From assembly GCF_030056735.1 (NCBI RefSeq), contig NZ_JASHKN010000013.1, positions 62,001-126,000 of the forward strand: a stretch of DNA of 64,000 nucleotides, in the 5' to 3' direction. Shown here in pieces: positions 1 to 8,920 of the stretch. This stretch comes from Rhodococcus sp. IEGM 1409. GTDB lineage: Bacteria; Actinomycetota; Actinomycetes; Mycobacteriales; Mycobacteriaceae. The number at the start of each line of letters is the position of its first letter. Position 1 is the first letter of the stretch. The translations under genes were made by a program, and so were the position numbers. The notes under the pieces were generated by a model that ran no database searches, was not told the origin of the DNA, and saw only the letters and a list, made by a program, of their open reading frames with translations.

Positions 1-79
1 TTACCAGAGGGCACAGGAATATTCGCGGAAGTTTCTGTCACAAGCCGATCGGTTCTTCTCGGAAATGGTGGGGCAAAAA

Positions 80-1030
80 TTACTGGGCAGAGAGGGCGTT
101 TGCGAGCGACTCCGCGGTCTGCGTCTGCCACTGAATGTAGTCCAGGCCCTCGGGGAGAGTTTCCGTAACCTCGACGACGGGCACTCCGGCGGTTTCGGCT
201 GTGGTGCGCATGTCCTGGGTCACTTTGTCCTGCGTCTGGATGTTGTAGACCAGTGCGCGGGCCTGCTTGTCCGAGAGGAGCTGGCGGGTTGCGGCGATTG
301 CGGCCGGTGACGGATCGTTGCCGTCTTCGATGGCGCTGGTGAACTCTTCGGGAGTTGCGTCCTTCAGCTCAGCCGCGACCAGGAGATAGTGCGCGATCGG
401 TTCGGTCTGAGCCACGGGTGTGCCCGCGTGGGCAGCGGCGATGGTGTCGGTGATGGCCGTGATGCCGGCGAGCTTCTGGCTGTATGCCTTCGCGTTGTCC
501 TCGTAGGTTGCCGCGTTGTCCGGATCGAGTGCGCTCAGTTGATCGGCAACCGAATGTGCGACGGCGTCGACTGTCGGAATATCGAACCAGACGTGTTCGT
601 TGACGGCTCCGTGGGTGTGACCGTCATGCGATTCGCCCGCGGTTTCGCCGGCATGGATGCCGCCGTCGAGCAGGTTGTAGGCGTTGACCGTCTTCTGCTC
701 ACCCTTGCCTGCGTCGAGGACGTCGGTGATGAACTGGTCGTAACCGCCGCCGTTGTAGACGACAAGCGATGCGTCGGTGATCTTGGCGGCATCGGCGGGA
801 GTTGCCTCGAAAGAGTGCGGGTCCGCGGACGGCTCGTTGATGATCGACGTCACGGTCAGCTTGTCGCCTGCCACGGCCTGGGCGACGTCGCCCCACACGT
901 TCGTCGATGCGACGACGGTGATGCCTTCGTCTTTCGAAGAGGTGGAGCTGCACGCGGTGAGCGTGAATGCTGCAGCGACCGAGACGGCCGCGAGGGCGGT
1001 GGCGGTGCGGAATTTCGACGACGAACGCAC
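80..1030 (-). CDS. znuA: ZnuA-like metal ABC transporter substrate-binding lipoprotein
   Basis: Extracellular solute-binding lipoprotein of the cluster A-I (zinc/manganese) ABC transporter family, 316 residues. The N-terminus is a signal peptide ending in a lipobox (LTAC, Cys about 27). Likely metal ligands are the His in ADPHSFEATP, the His in NEHVWFD and the His in EPIAHYL. A short His-rich loop (HDGHTHG, about residue 135) is the feature that separates zinc-binding members from Mn/Fe ones. The GTG start at 1030 has an AGGAG ribosome site 9 bases upstream. Permease and ATPase genes would be expected downstream, beyond the left edge. Zinc specificity is inferred from the His loop; manganese remains possible. 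Confidence 0.85.
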   Translation of the reverse strand: MRSSSKFRTATALAAVSVAAAFTLTACSSTSSKDEGITVVASTNVWGDVAQAVAGDKLTVTSIINEPSADPHSFEATPADAAKITDASLVVYNGGGYDQFITDVLDAGKGEQKTVNAYNLLDGGIHAGETAGESHDGHTHGAVNEHVWFDIPTVDAVAHSVADQLSALDPDNAATYEDNAKAYSQKLAGITAITDTIAAAHAGTPVAQTEPIAHYLLVAAELKDATPEEFTSAIEDGNDPSPAAIAATRQLLSDKQARALVYNIQTQDKVTQDMRTTAETAGVPVVEVTETLPEGLDYIQWQTQTAESLANALSAQ

Positions 1031-1069
1031 GTGCTTTTCTCCTGAACAAAGGCTGGGCTAAATGCTATT

Positions 1070-1082
1070 GGAAACCGTTACC
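1070..1082. promoter_or_regulatory. Candidate metal-responsive operator upstream of znuA
   Basis: A 13-base quasi-palindrome (GGAAACCGTTACC, one mismatch between arms) lies 40 bases upstream of the znuA-like start codon, where a Zur-type repressor would be expected to bind. It only partly resembles the actinobacterial Zur consensus, so the assignment rests mainly on position. Confidence 0.3.
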
Positions 1083-1169
1083 GTTACACATTAGCGCATA
1101 GTCGCTGGTAGTTCACCTTTGGCTCAGCCCCAACGCGCCGACTTTGAGGACTACGGCTAACGTCCGTTT

Positions 1170-2258
1170 ATGCCCCGGTCCCGTCAGCCACGCCGTCAAG
1201 CCACTTTGGCGTCGCTCGCCGCCGAGCTCAATGTGTCGAGAACTACAGTCTCGAACGCGTACAACCGACCCGATCAGCTCTCCGTCGAGCTACGGGATCG
1301 AGTGCTCCAGGCGGCCAAGCGACGCGGATATCCCGGACCCGATCCGGTTGCCCGCTCCTTGCGAACTCGCAAAGCCGGCGCCGTCGGTCTCCTGCTCACC
1401 GAAGCGCTCAGCTACTCGTTCCGCGATCCGGCCGCCATGAGCTTCCTGGCCGGGCTCTCGGAATCATGTGAGGACGCCGGTCAGGGCCTGCTGCTCATCC
1501 CTGCCGGTCCTGGACGCGACGAGGTCGATGCTGCAGCCGTGGTCCAACAAGCGGGTGTCGACGGTTTTGTCGTCTACTCGGTGGCCGACGACGACCCGTA
1601 TCTTGCCGCCGTGCTCGAGCGCCACATTCCGATCGTCGTGTGCGACCAGCCTCGCGAGATTCCCGGTGCGTCTCTGGTGGGCATCGACGACCGGGCTGCC
1701 ATGCGCAAGGTCGCCGACTACCTCATCGGTCTCGGCCACCGTGACATCGGCGTGCTCTGCATGAGGCTGGGGCGCGACCGGATGGACGGCGTTGTCAGTC
1801 AGGAACGACTCAAGTCCCCGCACTTCCACGTCCAGCGTGAGCGCATCGAGGGAGTGCGCGACGCAATGGTGGCGGCCGACATGGATCCACTCTCACTCAC
1901 GGTGATCGAGCGGTACGTCCACACATCGCAGTCCGGGCACTCGGCGGCGGCGGAAGCTCTCGCGACCAACCCTGAGATCACCGCACTCGTCTGCACCACC
2001 GACGTGCTGGCCCTCGGCGCTTTGGACTGGGCGCGCTGGCAGGGCATCGACGTACCTGGCCAACTGTCGATCACCGGATTCGACGGCGTCGACGAGGCGC
2101 TGCGCGAATCACTGACAACGGTGCGCCAGCCCCAGGAAGAGAAGGGCCGGCGCGCCGGTGCGCTCCTGATGTCGCCGTCCGGATCCGGCGTTCCGATAGT
2201 CGAGATGCTCGACACCGAACTACTGGCCGGGCGAACATCAGGTCGGGTCAAGGGCTAG
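1170..2258 (+). CDS. LacI family transcriptional regulator
   Basis: A 362-residue LacI/GalR-type regulator. Residues about 10-60 form the DNA-binding domain (ATLASLAAELNVSRTTVSNAYNRPDQLS, then the hinge-helix region with RGYPGPDPVARSLR). The rest is a periplasmic-binding-protein-like sensor domain ending in the usual ITGFDGVDEA and LTTVRQP motifs. It is convergent with the trehalose-phosphatase/GH15 gene, 14 bases away, so it may act on sugar or trehalose genes, but nothing in the sequence fixes the effector. No operator was identified with confidence. Confidence 0.9.
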   Translation: MPRSRQPRRQATLASLAAELNVSRTTVSNAYNRPDQLSVELRDRVLQAAKRRGYPGPDPVARSLRTRKAGAVGLLLTEALSYSFRDPAAMSFLAGLSESCEDAGQGLLLIPAGPGRDEVDAAAVVQQAGVDGFVVYSVADDDPYLAAVLERHIPIVVCDQPREIPGASLVGIDDRAAMRKVADYLIGLGHRDIGVLCMRLGRDRMDGVVSQERLKSPHFHVQRERIEGVRDAMVAADMDPLSLTVIERYVHTSQSGHSAAAEALATNPEITALVCTTDVLALGALDWARWQGIDVPGQLSITGFDGVDEALRESLTTVRQPQEEKGRRAGALLMSPSGSGVPIVEMLDTELLAGRTSGRVKG

Positions 2259-2272
2259 TCAGGGGTTTGGGC

Positions 2273-4813
2273 TTACGCCAGGAGTTGCGCGCACCGCAAC
2301 AACCCCAGGTGGCTGTATGCCTGGGGATGGTTGCCGAGCGAGCGTTCCGCGATGGGGTCGTACTCCTCCGCTAGTAGCCCGGTGGGACCCGCCGCCGCGA
2401 CCAACTGGTCGAACAGCGCCTCGGCTTGCAGACGTTGGCCGATCAAGAGGTAGGCCTCGACGAGCCAGGCGGCACAGAGATGGAATCCACCTTCGATGCC
2501 GGGTAGACCGTCGTCGTGATGGTACCGGTATACCGTTGAGCCGCTGCGTAGTTCAGCTTCGGTGGCTACGACGGTCGCGGCGAAGCGTGGATCCGTCGGA
2601 TCGATCAGTCCCGACAGTCCGATGTGCAGAGTAGCGGCGTCGAGATCGGTACCGTCGTAGGCTGCGGTGTACGACTGGACGTCGTCCTTCCATCCCTTGT
2701 GGCGTACTTCGTCGGCGATCTGGTCACGCAGTTCCGCCCACTCGGGCAGAGCCTCACGACCGAATCGGGCAGCAAGATCGACAGCCCGGTCGACGGTGAC
2801 CCAACCCATCACCTTGGAATAGACGTGATGGCGCGGGTTGTCGCGAATCTCCCAGATTCCGTGATCGGGTTCGAACCAGCGTCGCTGCACTGCTTCGACC
2901 ATGGCGCACACCAGTTCCCAGTCGCGGTCACTCAAAGGATCTGGCGCACCGGCCTTTTCGCGTGCATTTGCTAGTTCGACGATCAGCTCGACGATGGGGC
3001 CGAACACGTCCAGTTGAACCTGCTGATTCGCGGCGTTTCCGACGCGGACCGGCCGGGAGCCGGCGTACCCGGGCAGTGAATCGATGACGGCCTCGGGCGG
3101 TAGCGAAGTCCCGTAGAGCGTGTAGAGGGGATGCAGGCGCTCGGGTCCCGGCAGCGTTTCGAGCACGCGGTGGACCCAGTCGAGGTAGTTCTCGGCTTCG
3201 TTGGTGGATCCGACGCTCACGAGAGCTGTTGCGGTGAGGGCGGCGTCGCGCAACCAGCAATAACGGTAGTCCCAGTTGCGAACTCCGCCGATCTCTTCCG
3301 GCAGGGATGTCGTCGCGGCGGCCATGATGGAACCGGAATCGGCGTGAACCAGCCCGCGCAAGGTCAGCGCAGAGCGTTTCATCAAGTCCGGCTTCAGCTT
3401 CGGCAGTTCGAGCGTCTTGGCCCAATCGGACCAGTATGCCTCCGAAGTCGCTCGACGTTCGAGCTCCGGAACTTCGGAGGGTCCGATTTCTTCTGTTCCG
3501 CAGCGCAATTCGAGGACGACGTCACCCTTGGACGGCTCGACGATGGCGTGGGCGGTCTGCTGGTTTCCGTCGGTGGCGATGTTCCACTGCACGCCGGGGG
3601 AGCGGAGCACGTAAGGCTCGTTGGTGCCGAGGACACGAATGCCCTCGTCGACGACCTCGAGGGTGACCTGGCCTTGACCGAACTCGGGACGGGGTGCAAA
3701 CGAGACGATCGCGTCGGCCTGGCCGGAAATGATGCGGGTCAGGTCGGTCCGTCCCTGTGGGACGTCGTGGGGGAGGTAGTCGGTGACGGACAGGCTCGCC
3801 CAGCGGGTCTGAACGGTCATGGTGCTGTCGAGGTATTTCTGGCTCAGCGGCAAGGCTGTTCGGCGAGGCCCGACCGAGAAGTGGCCGGCCCCGGTCCCAC
3901 CGAGAAGGTGAGCGAAGACCGCTGCTGAATCCGGTTCCGGGTGACACAACCAGGTCAGCGTCGCATCCGGGGTCACCAAAGCGACGGTGCGCGGACTGGC
4001 GAGCATCGAGAGCCGCTCGATGGGAGGAGCGTCGGCACCGGAAAGCCACGTACGACGCTCGTCGAGCAGGAATGCCAGAGCGGCAGCGACGTCCTCGGTG
4101 CTGTCGACGCGATAGTCGGCGACGGTGTCCCCGCTGCCGACTTTGATTCCGATGTCCGGCCCCTGAAGCCTGCTGAACGCCTTTTCGTCGGTCACGTCGT
4201 CCCCGATGAAGACGGCAGCGGTAGCGCCGTCCTGATGGCGGATCAAGTCGAGTGCGTGGCCCTTGTCGGTGGCGATGACGGCCAACTCGACCACCGATTT
4301 GCCCTCGGTGACCTGAACACCCGGCCAGAGGGCTGATTCGGTGCGAACGGCGATGAGTGCCTTCTCGGCGTCGTCGGCACTGGTGTTGCGTACGTGCAGT
4401 GCGACGCTGGCGGGCTTCTTCTCCACAGTTGCGCCGGGAGTATCGGCGGCGATTCGGCCCAACTCGGTGACGATCTCGTCGAGCAGTTTCCTGGCGTCGG
4501 CGTCGATCGCGTGAACGAATCCGATGTCGAACTCGGAGCCGTGGCTGCCGACCAACTGCACTTCGGCGGGAAGTCGGGACAGTGCAGCCAGATCCTTGAG
4601 GGCGCGACCCGAGATCACGGCAGCCGTCGTCGAAGCCAGGCTGGCGAGGGAGCGGAGCGCACGCACCGTTTCCGCGCGGGGATAGGCCTTGTCCGGGTTG
4701 GCGACGATGGGTGCCATCGTCCCGTCGTAGTCGGAGGCTACGAGCAGACGCGGGGTGCGTGCCACACCCGACAGCGCTCGGCGGAGTTCTATGGACAGAT
4801 CTTGTGCGCTCAC
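2273..4813 (-). CDS. otsB: Fused trehalose-6-phosphate phosphatase / GH15 glycosidase
   Basis: An 846-residue two-domain protein. Residues 1 to about 255 are a HAD-type trehalose-6-phosphate phosphatase: nucleophile motif ASDYDGTMAP near residue 27, metal motif GDDVTDEKAF near 205. Residues about 270-846 are a glycoside hydrolase family 15 catalytic domain: GGVRNWDYRYCWLRDA near 515 and GLLAEEYDP near the C-terminus, the latter carrying a probable catalytic Glu. The OtsB half dephosphorylates trehalose-6-phosphate; the GH15 half could be a trehalase or another alpha-glucosidase, so the fusion may couple trehalose synthesis and turnover. The GTG start is preceded by GAAGAGG. The substrate of the GH15 half cannot be read from sequence. 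Confidence 0.88.
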   Translation of the reverse strand: MSAQDLSIELRRALSGVARTPRLLVASDYDGTMAPIVANPDKAYPRAETVRALRSLASLASTTAAVISGRALKDLAALSRLPAEVQLVGSHGSEFDIGFVHAIDADARKLLDEIVTELGRIAADTPGATVEKKPASVALHVRNTSADDAEKALIAVRTESALWPGVQVTEGKSVVELAVIATDKGHALDLIRHQDGATAAVFIGDDVTDEKAFSRLQGPDIGIKVGSGDTVADYRVDSTEDVAAALAFLLDERRTWLSGADAPPIERLSMLASPRTVALVTPDATLTWLCHPEPDSAAVFAHLLGGTGAGHFSVGPRRTALPLSQKYLDSTMTVQTRWASLSVTDYLPHDVPQGRTDLTRIISGQADAIVSFAPRPEFGQGQVTLEVVDEGIRVLGTNEPYVLRSPGVQWNIATDGNQQTAHAIVEPSKGDVVLELRCGTEEIGPSEVPELERRATSEAYWSDWAKTLELPKLKPDLMKRSALTLRGLVHADSGSIMAAATTSLPEEIGGVRNWDYRYCWLRDAALTATALVSVGSTNEAENYLDWVHRVLETLPGPERLHPLYTLYGTSLPPEAVIDSLPGYAGSRPVRVGNAANQQVQLDVFGPIVELIVELANAREKAGAPDPLSDRDWELVCAMVEAVQRRWFEPDHGIWEIRDNPRHHVYSKVMGWVTVDRAVDLAARFGREALPEWAELRDQIADEVRHKGWKDDVQSYTAAYDGTDLDAATLHIGLSGLIDPTDPRFAATVVATEAELRSGSTVYRYHHDDGLPGIEGGFHLCAAWLVEAYLLIGQRLQAEALFDQLVAAAGPTGLLAEEYDPIAERSLGNHPQAYSHLGLLRCAQLLA

Positions 4814-4900
4814 CTCTTCAAATCTAGGTGATGCAGCGACTCCTGGCTCGATACGTATTCGTCGGATCAGCGCAAAAACGACAGATACGACAAAGGTTGC

Positions 4901-5539
4901 CTATTCGGGTTTGCGTGTTCCGTCACCGAGCAGCAGTTCAACCGTCAATTCCAGTCGATTGGCGACATCGGTCGCCGAAGAACGTCGCGTGAGCCATGCC
5001 ACCAAATTCGACAGCCACACATCGGAGATCACGCGTGCGATCGCCAACTGCTCTTCGGTTGGCTCCTCTTCGGTCATAGCTCGTGCGAAAAGGCGATCCA
5101 TCAGCTGGCCGACCTGATCGACCTCGGCCGCTGCGGAGGCGTCGGCGAACATGAACGCGCGAGTCATCGCTTCGGTGAGGAGTGGATCGCGCTGCATCGC
5201 GCGGGTGATGAGGCTGAGGATCAGCTGCATCCGCTCGAGGGGGCTGGTTCCGGGTGGGATCTTGCCCTTGGAATCGATCTTCTCGAATTCGCGTGCCAGA
5301 GCGGACACCAACAGGTGAACCTTGGACGGGAAATAGCGATAGAGCGTTCCGACTGCGACGTCGGCGCGCTCGGCCACGGCGCGCATCTGGACAGCCTCGT
5401 AGCCACCCTTGGACGCCAAGGCGAGGGTTGCGTCGAGAATCCGCTTGCGGCGTTCACGTTGCGCGTTGGAGCTGAGATCGTCGTCCCCAAGCGTTGCAGC
5501 AGCAACCGCGTTGGAGCGGGATCGGGATGTTGTGGTCAT
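4901..5539 (-). CDS. kstR: KstR, TetR-family repressor of sterol catabolism
   Basis: A 212-residue TetR-family regulator recognisable as KstR, the repressor of cholesterol catabolism in Mycobacterium and Rhodococcus, released by 3-oxo-cholestenoyl-CoA-type ligands. The HTH segment (RRKRILDATLALASKGGYEA through VAVGTLYRYFPSKVHL) and the effector-domain stretches MQRDPLLTEAMTRAF and RVISDVWLSNLVAWLTRR are close to those of mycobacterial KstR as I recall it. I chose the ATG at 5539 over the in-frame TTG at 5545 because AAGGAA lies 7 bases upstream of the ATG. It is divergent from fadE34, with a perfect KstR palindrome between them, so autoregulation is expected. Confidence 0.95.
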   Translation of the reverse strand: MTTTSRSRSNAVAAATLGDDDLSSNAQRERRKRILDATLALASKGGYEAVQMRAVAERADVAVGTLYRYFPSKVHLLVSALAREFEKIDSKGKIPPGTSPLERMQLILSLITRAMQRDPLLTEAMTRAFMFADASAAAEVDQVGQLMDRLFARAMTEEEPTEEQLAIARVISDVWLSNLVAWLTRRSSATDVANRLELTVELLLGDGTRKPE

Positions 5540-5582
5540 CGACAAATTCCTTCGCGCCTTGACTCTTGGCCAGGTGTCATAT

Positions 5583-5596
5583 TAGAACACGTTCTA
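5583..5596. promoter_or_regulatory. KstR operator between kstR and fadE34
   Basis: TAGAACACGTTCTA is a perfect 14-base palindrome matching the KstR consensus TnnAACnnGTTnnA. It lies in the divergent kstR/fadE34 promoter region, 43 bases from the kstR start and 37 bases from the fadE34 start. Confidence 0.9.
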
Positions 5597-5633
5597 AACA
5601 ATTGTGTCACTTATCGAGAGGCGGGAACCAGTT

Positions 5634-7796
5634 GTGACAATCGCCACGACCGATGAACAGCGAGCGGTCCAGGAATCGATCGAGGCCTGGGCGCGCTCGG
5701 CCACGCCGATGGACATGGTACGCCGCGGACCTGCAGTTTCGTGGCGGGAGAAATGGTCCGAGTTCGCATCTCTCGGGATATTTTCGGTCGCCGTTCCCGA
5801 AGCGGTCGGCGGAGCCGGAGCCGAAATCGTCGATCTCGCAGCAATGCTCGAGCAGGCGGCAATCGAACTCGTGCCGGGTCCTGTTCTCACGACCGCACTG
5901 GCAGCTTTGGTGGTGGGGCGAAGTTCGTCGCCCGCGTCCAAGCGTTGGTCCGAATCGCTCGCCGACGGTGCGCTGCCGTGTGCCGTCGTATTGGACGAAA
6001 GTCCAGTTTCGGCAACGGCGAATGCGTCCGGCGGAATCGAGCTTCATGGCGAAGCAGGTTACGCCTGGGGTGGAGATTCGGGTGTATCGGTACTGGTGTC
6101 GGCGCGCGTAGTAGGCGAGGGTGACGGTTCGCGTGTCGTCTGGGCGCTCGTCGACGGCGACAGCGATGGAGTGGCCTACGAGGCGGTCGACACGATCGAC
6201 AAGTCGCGTCCGCTGGCGCGAGTCTCGTTCGACCGAGTGGTGGTCGACGCCGACCGAATCCTCGATGACATTGCGCCCGGATCGGTTTCCGATCTCGCGG
6301 CGGTACTGGGGGCCGCCGAAGCAGCCGGAATTGCGGCTTGGAGTCTGCGTACTGCGGTGGAGTACGCGAAGATTCGCGAACAATTCGGAAAGCCCATCGG
6401 TTCGTTCCAGGCGATCAAACACATCTGTGCCGAAATGCTCTGCCGCGTAGAGAATGCCGGAGCGGTCGCCTGGGACGCCGCGGTCGCTGCCGAGTCGGGC
6501 GACGAACTTCCGATCGCCGCAGCAGTGGCGGCCGCGGTGGCGCTGGACGCCGCTGTCGACACGGCAAAAGACTGCATTCAAGTGCTCGGCGGCATCGGAT
6601 TCACCTGGGAGCACGAGGCGCACTTCTACCTTCGTCGAGCACTCTCGCTCCGGCAGATTCTGGGCGGATCGTCTTGCTGGCGCGCACGCGTCGCGGAATT
6701 GACGATCGGCGGCGCACGGCGTCACCTTCAGATCGACTTGAGTGAGCTGGACTCCGACCGGTCCGACATTCGCGAAGAGGTAGCGCAATTGGTGGCGCTG
6801 CCCGAATCCGAACAGCGCAACGCGTTGGCCGAATCGGGCTACCTTGCACCGCACTGGCCCAAGCCGTACGGCCGGGGCGCCAAGGCCGCGCAACAGATTT
6901 TGATCGAAGAAGAGTTGGCGGCCGTCGGAATCGGCCGACCCGATCTGGTGATCGGTTGGTGGGCAGTTCCCACTATCCTCGAGCACGGCAGTGCGGAGCA
7001 GATCGAAAGATTCGCGACTCCGACGCTCAAGGGTGAGATCACCTGGTGTCAGCTCTTCAGTGAACCTGGTGCAGGTTCGGATCTTGCCGCGCTGCGCACG
7101 ACTGCGGAGAAGGTCGACGGCGGTTGGAAGCTGAACGGGCAGAAAGTCTGGACTTCGCTTGCGCGTGAAGCTGACTGGGCCATCTGCCTCGCCAGGACTG
7201 ATCGCGAGGTTCCCAAGCACAAGGGCATCACGTACTTCCTTCTCGACATGAAGACGGCTGGGATTCGGATCTCGCCGCTGCGTGAGATCACCGGCGACGC
7301 TCTGTTCAACGAAGTCTTCCTCGACGACGTCTTCGTGCCGGACGAGTGCGTCGTCGGCCAGCTCGGCGGAGGCTGGAAACTGGCCCGAACGACCCTCGCC
7401 AACGAGCGAGTTGCGATGAGCGGGGGCTCTTCGCTCGGCGGTGCGATGGAGGAATTGCTCGAGCTGGCAGGCGATCCCGATCCTGTGGTCGCAGACAAGC
7501 TCGGTGGGCTGATCGGAACCGCCATGGTGGGCTCGTTGCTGGAATTGCGTACGACACTGCGGCAATTGGATGGTCAGGATCCGGGCCCGGCGTCGAGCGT
7601 CCGAAAGCTGGTGGGCGTGCGCCAGCGTCAGAATGTGGCGGAGTTCGCCATGGAATTGGGCGGTACTGCCGGGTGGGTGGAGGGCCCGCTCTCGCGTGAG
7701 TTCCTCAACACGCGATGCCTGTCGATTGCCGGCGGAACCACACAGATTCTGTTGACCGTCGCCGCGGAGAGAATTCTGGGCCTGCCCCGTGACTAG
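5634..7796 (+). CDS. fadE34: FadE34-type double-length acyl-CoA dehydrogenase (ChsE3)
   Basis: A 720-residue protein with two acyl-CoA dehydrogenase domains in tandem. The N-terminal half includes EYAKIREQFGKPIGSFQAIKH and a QVLGGIGFTWEHE stretch; the C-terminal half includes FSEPGAGSDLAAL, LNGQKVWTS and an ARTTLANERVAMSG helix. This matches mycobacterial FadE34 (ChsE3), a KstR-regulated gene adjacent to kstR that dehydrogenates steroid side-chain CoA esters. I chose GTG 5634 over the in-frame GTG 5604, which would start only 7 bases from the operator; GAGAGGCGG precedes 5634. The C-terminal domain looks catalytic and the N-terminal half more diverged. Confidence 0.92.
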   Translation: MTIATTDEQRAVQESIEAWARSATPMDMVRRGPAVSWREKWSEFASLGIFSVAVPEAVGGAGAEIVDLAAMLEQAAIELVPGPVLTTALAALVVGRSSSPASKRWSESLADGALPCAVVLDESPVSATANASGGIELHGEAGYAWGGDSGVSVLVSARVVGEGDGSRVVWALVDGDSDGVAYEAVDTIDKSRPLARVSFDRVVVDADRILDDIAPGSVSDLAAVLGAAEAAGIAAWSLRTAVEYAKIREQFGKPIGSFQAIKHICAEMLCRVENAGAVAWDAAVAAESGDELPIAAAVAAAVALDAAVDTAKDCIQVLGGIGFTWEHEAHFYLRRALSLRQILGGSSCWRARVAELTIGGARRHLQIDLSELDSDRSDIREEVAQLVALPESEQRNALAESGYLAPHWPKPYGRGAKAAQQILIEEELAAVGIGRPDLVIGWWAVPTILEHGSAEQIERFATPTLKGEITWCQLFSEPGAGSDLAALRTTAEKVDGGWKLNGQKVWTSLAREADWAICLARTDREVPKHKGITYFLLDMKTAGIRISPLREITGDALFNEVFLDDVFVPDECVVGQLGGGWKLARTTLANERVAMSGGSSLGGAMEELLELAGDPDPVVADKLGGLIGTAMVGSLLELRTTLRQLDGQDPGPASSVRKLVGVRQRQNVAEFAMELGGTAGWVEGPLSREFLNTRCLSIAGGTTQILLTVAAERILGLPRD

Positions 7797-7843
7797 TCGG
7801 TGTGAGTAGAGGCCTTTAGAAATGTCCACGTTGGTGATACAAC

Positions 7844-7857
7844 TAGAACACGTTCTA
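7844..7857. promoter_or_regulatory. KstR operator of the igr operon
   Basis: Perfect palindrome TAGAACACGTTCTA, identical to the kstR/fadE34 operator, 22 bases upstream of the fadE28 start. It implies that the igr operon has its own KstR-controlled promoter in addition to any read-through from fadE34. Confidence 0.9.
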
Positions 7858-7879
7858 CATCAGAGACAGGATTGCCAGC

Positions 7880-8920
7880 GTGGACTTCACCCCCGATGAA
7901 ACCCAGGAAGCGGTAGCCGAGGTGGCTACCGCGCTCCTTGCCCGCGAACTGGAGCCGGACGCGCTCTGGGCGGCATTCGCCGAAGCCGACCTGCTCACGT
8001 TGGCACTGCCCGAGCGTCTGGGCGGTGAGGGCCTCACCGTCTCCGACGTCGGTTCCCTTCTCGTCGAGGTTGGCCGGGCCGCCGCTCCTATTCCGGCTCT
8101 CGCGACCCTGGGCTTCGGCGTACTTCCCATCGTTGCTCTGGGGACCGACTCTCAACAGGACGAATTGCTCACCGGAGTCGGCACCGGACGGGTGTTCACC
8201 GCGGCACTCGGTGAGCCGGGGCAGCAGTTCCCGGCGCAGCCGTCGACAACCGCGCAGCAGTCAGGCGACTGGTATCGCGTCAGCGGGACGGTGCTTGCCG
8301 TGCCCTTCGCGGCGAGTGCACACAGAATTCTTGTGCCCACCGACGCCGGAGTCGTTCTTGTCGACCCGACCGCCGCCGGCGTCGCACTGACACCGACTCC
8401 CAGTTCGTCCGGCAGTCCTGAGTTCGCAGTCACGATGGACGAAGCAGTCGGTGAACTTCTCGGTGCCGGCGAGGAAGCCGTACAAACGCTGTACCGCATC
8501 GCCACGGCAAGTATCGGAGCCGTTGCCGACGGTTTGGTTTCCGGTGCCGTCGATCTCACTGCGACACACGTCGGCTCGCGCGAGCAATTCGGCAAGCCGC
8601 TCGCCACGTTCCAGGCAGTCTCACAACAGATCGCCGACGCCTACGTCACCTCTCGGACTCTTCACGTCGCGGCGTTGTCGGCGTCCTGGCGCGTGTCGGA
8701 GGGCCTGGATGCCCAGTCTGACCTCGACGTCATGGCTTACTGGATCGCCCAAGAAGTGCCCGCCACGATGCAGGTGCTTCACCACTTGCACGGCGGTCTG
8801 GGCGTCGACGTCACCTATCCGCTTCATCGTTACTACTCGACTGCAAAAGACTTGGCGCGCCTGCTCGGCGGCGCTTCGCAGCGACTCGACCTCGTGGGGG
8901 CCCGGTGTTCATCGATCTGA
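7880..8920 (+). CDS. fadE28: FadE28-type acyl-CoA dehydrogenase subunit (ChsE2)
   Basis: A 346-residue acyl-CoA dehydrogenase that is the short partner of an alpha2-beta2 pair. Together with the next gene it corresponds to FadE28-FadE29 (ChsE2-ChsE1), which introduces the double bond into the three-carbon steroid side chain of 3-oxo-4-pregnene-20-carboxyl-CoA. Visible family features are VGSREQFGKPLATFQAVSQQ (about 230-250) and HHLHGGLGVDVTYPLHRYY near the C-terminus. The N-terminal half is short and Ala/Gly-rich, as in the non-catalytic subunit. GTG start; the 3' end overlaps fadE29 by 16 bases, suggesting translational coupling. Confidence 0.92.
   Translation: MDFTPDETQEAVAEVATALLARELEPDALWAAFAEADLLTLALPERLGGEGLTVSDVGSLLVEVGRAAAPIPALATLGFGVLPIVALGTDSQQDELLTGVGTGRVFTAALGEPGQQFPAQPSTTAQQSGDWYRVSGTVLAVPFAASAHRILVPTDAGVVLVDPTAAGVALTPTPSSSGSPEFAVTMDEAVGELLGAGEEAVQTLYRIATASIGAVADGLVSGAVDLTATHVGSREQFGKPLATFQAVSQQIADAYVTSRTLHVAALSASWRVSEGLDAQSDLDVMAYWIAQEVPATMQVLHHLHGGLGVDVTYPLHRYYSTAKDLARLLGGASQRLDLVGARCSSI

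Noticed and set aside
1-79. Start of the transporter ATPase or permease gene downstream of znuA
   Set aside because: The 79 bases before the window edge show no start codon with a ribosome site on the minus strand; too short to call.
5607-7829. A 740-codon open frame antisense to fadE34
   Set aside because: Typical high-GC shadow of a real gene: no recognisable domain, Arg/His/Asp-rich translation, and the opposite strand encodes a clear acyl-CoA dehydrogenase.
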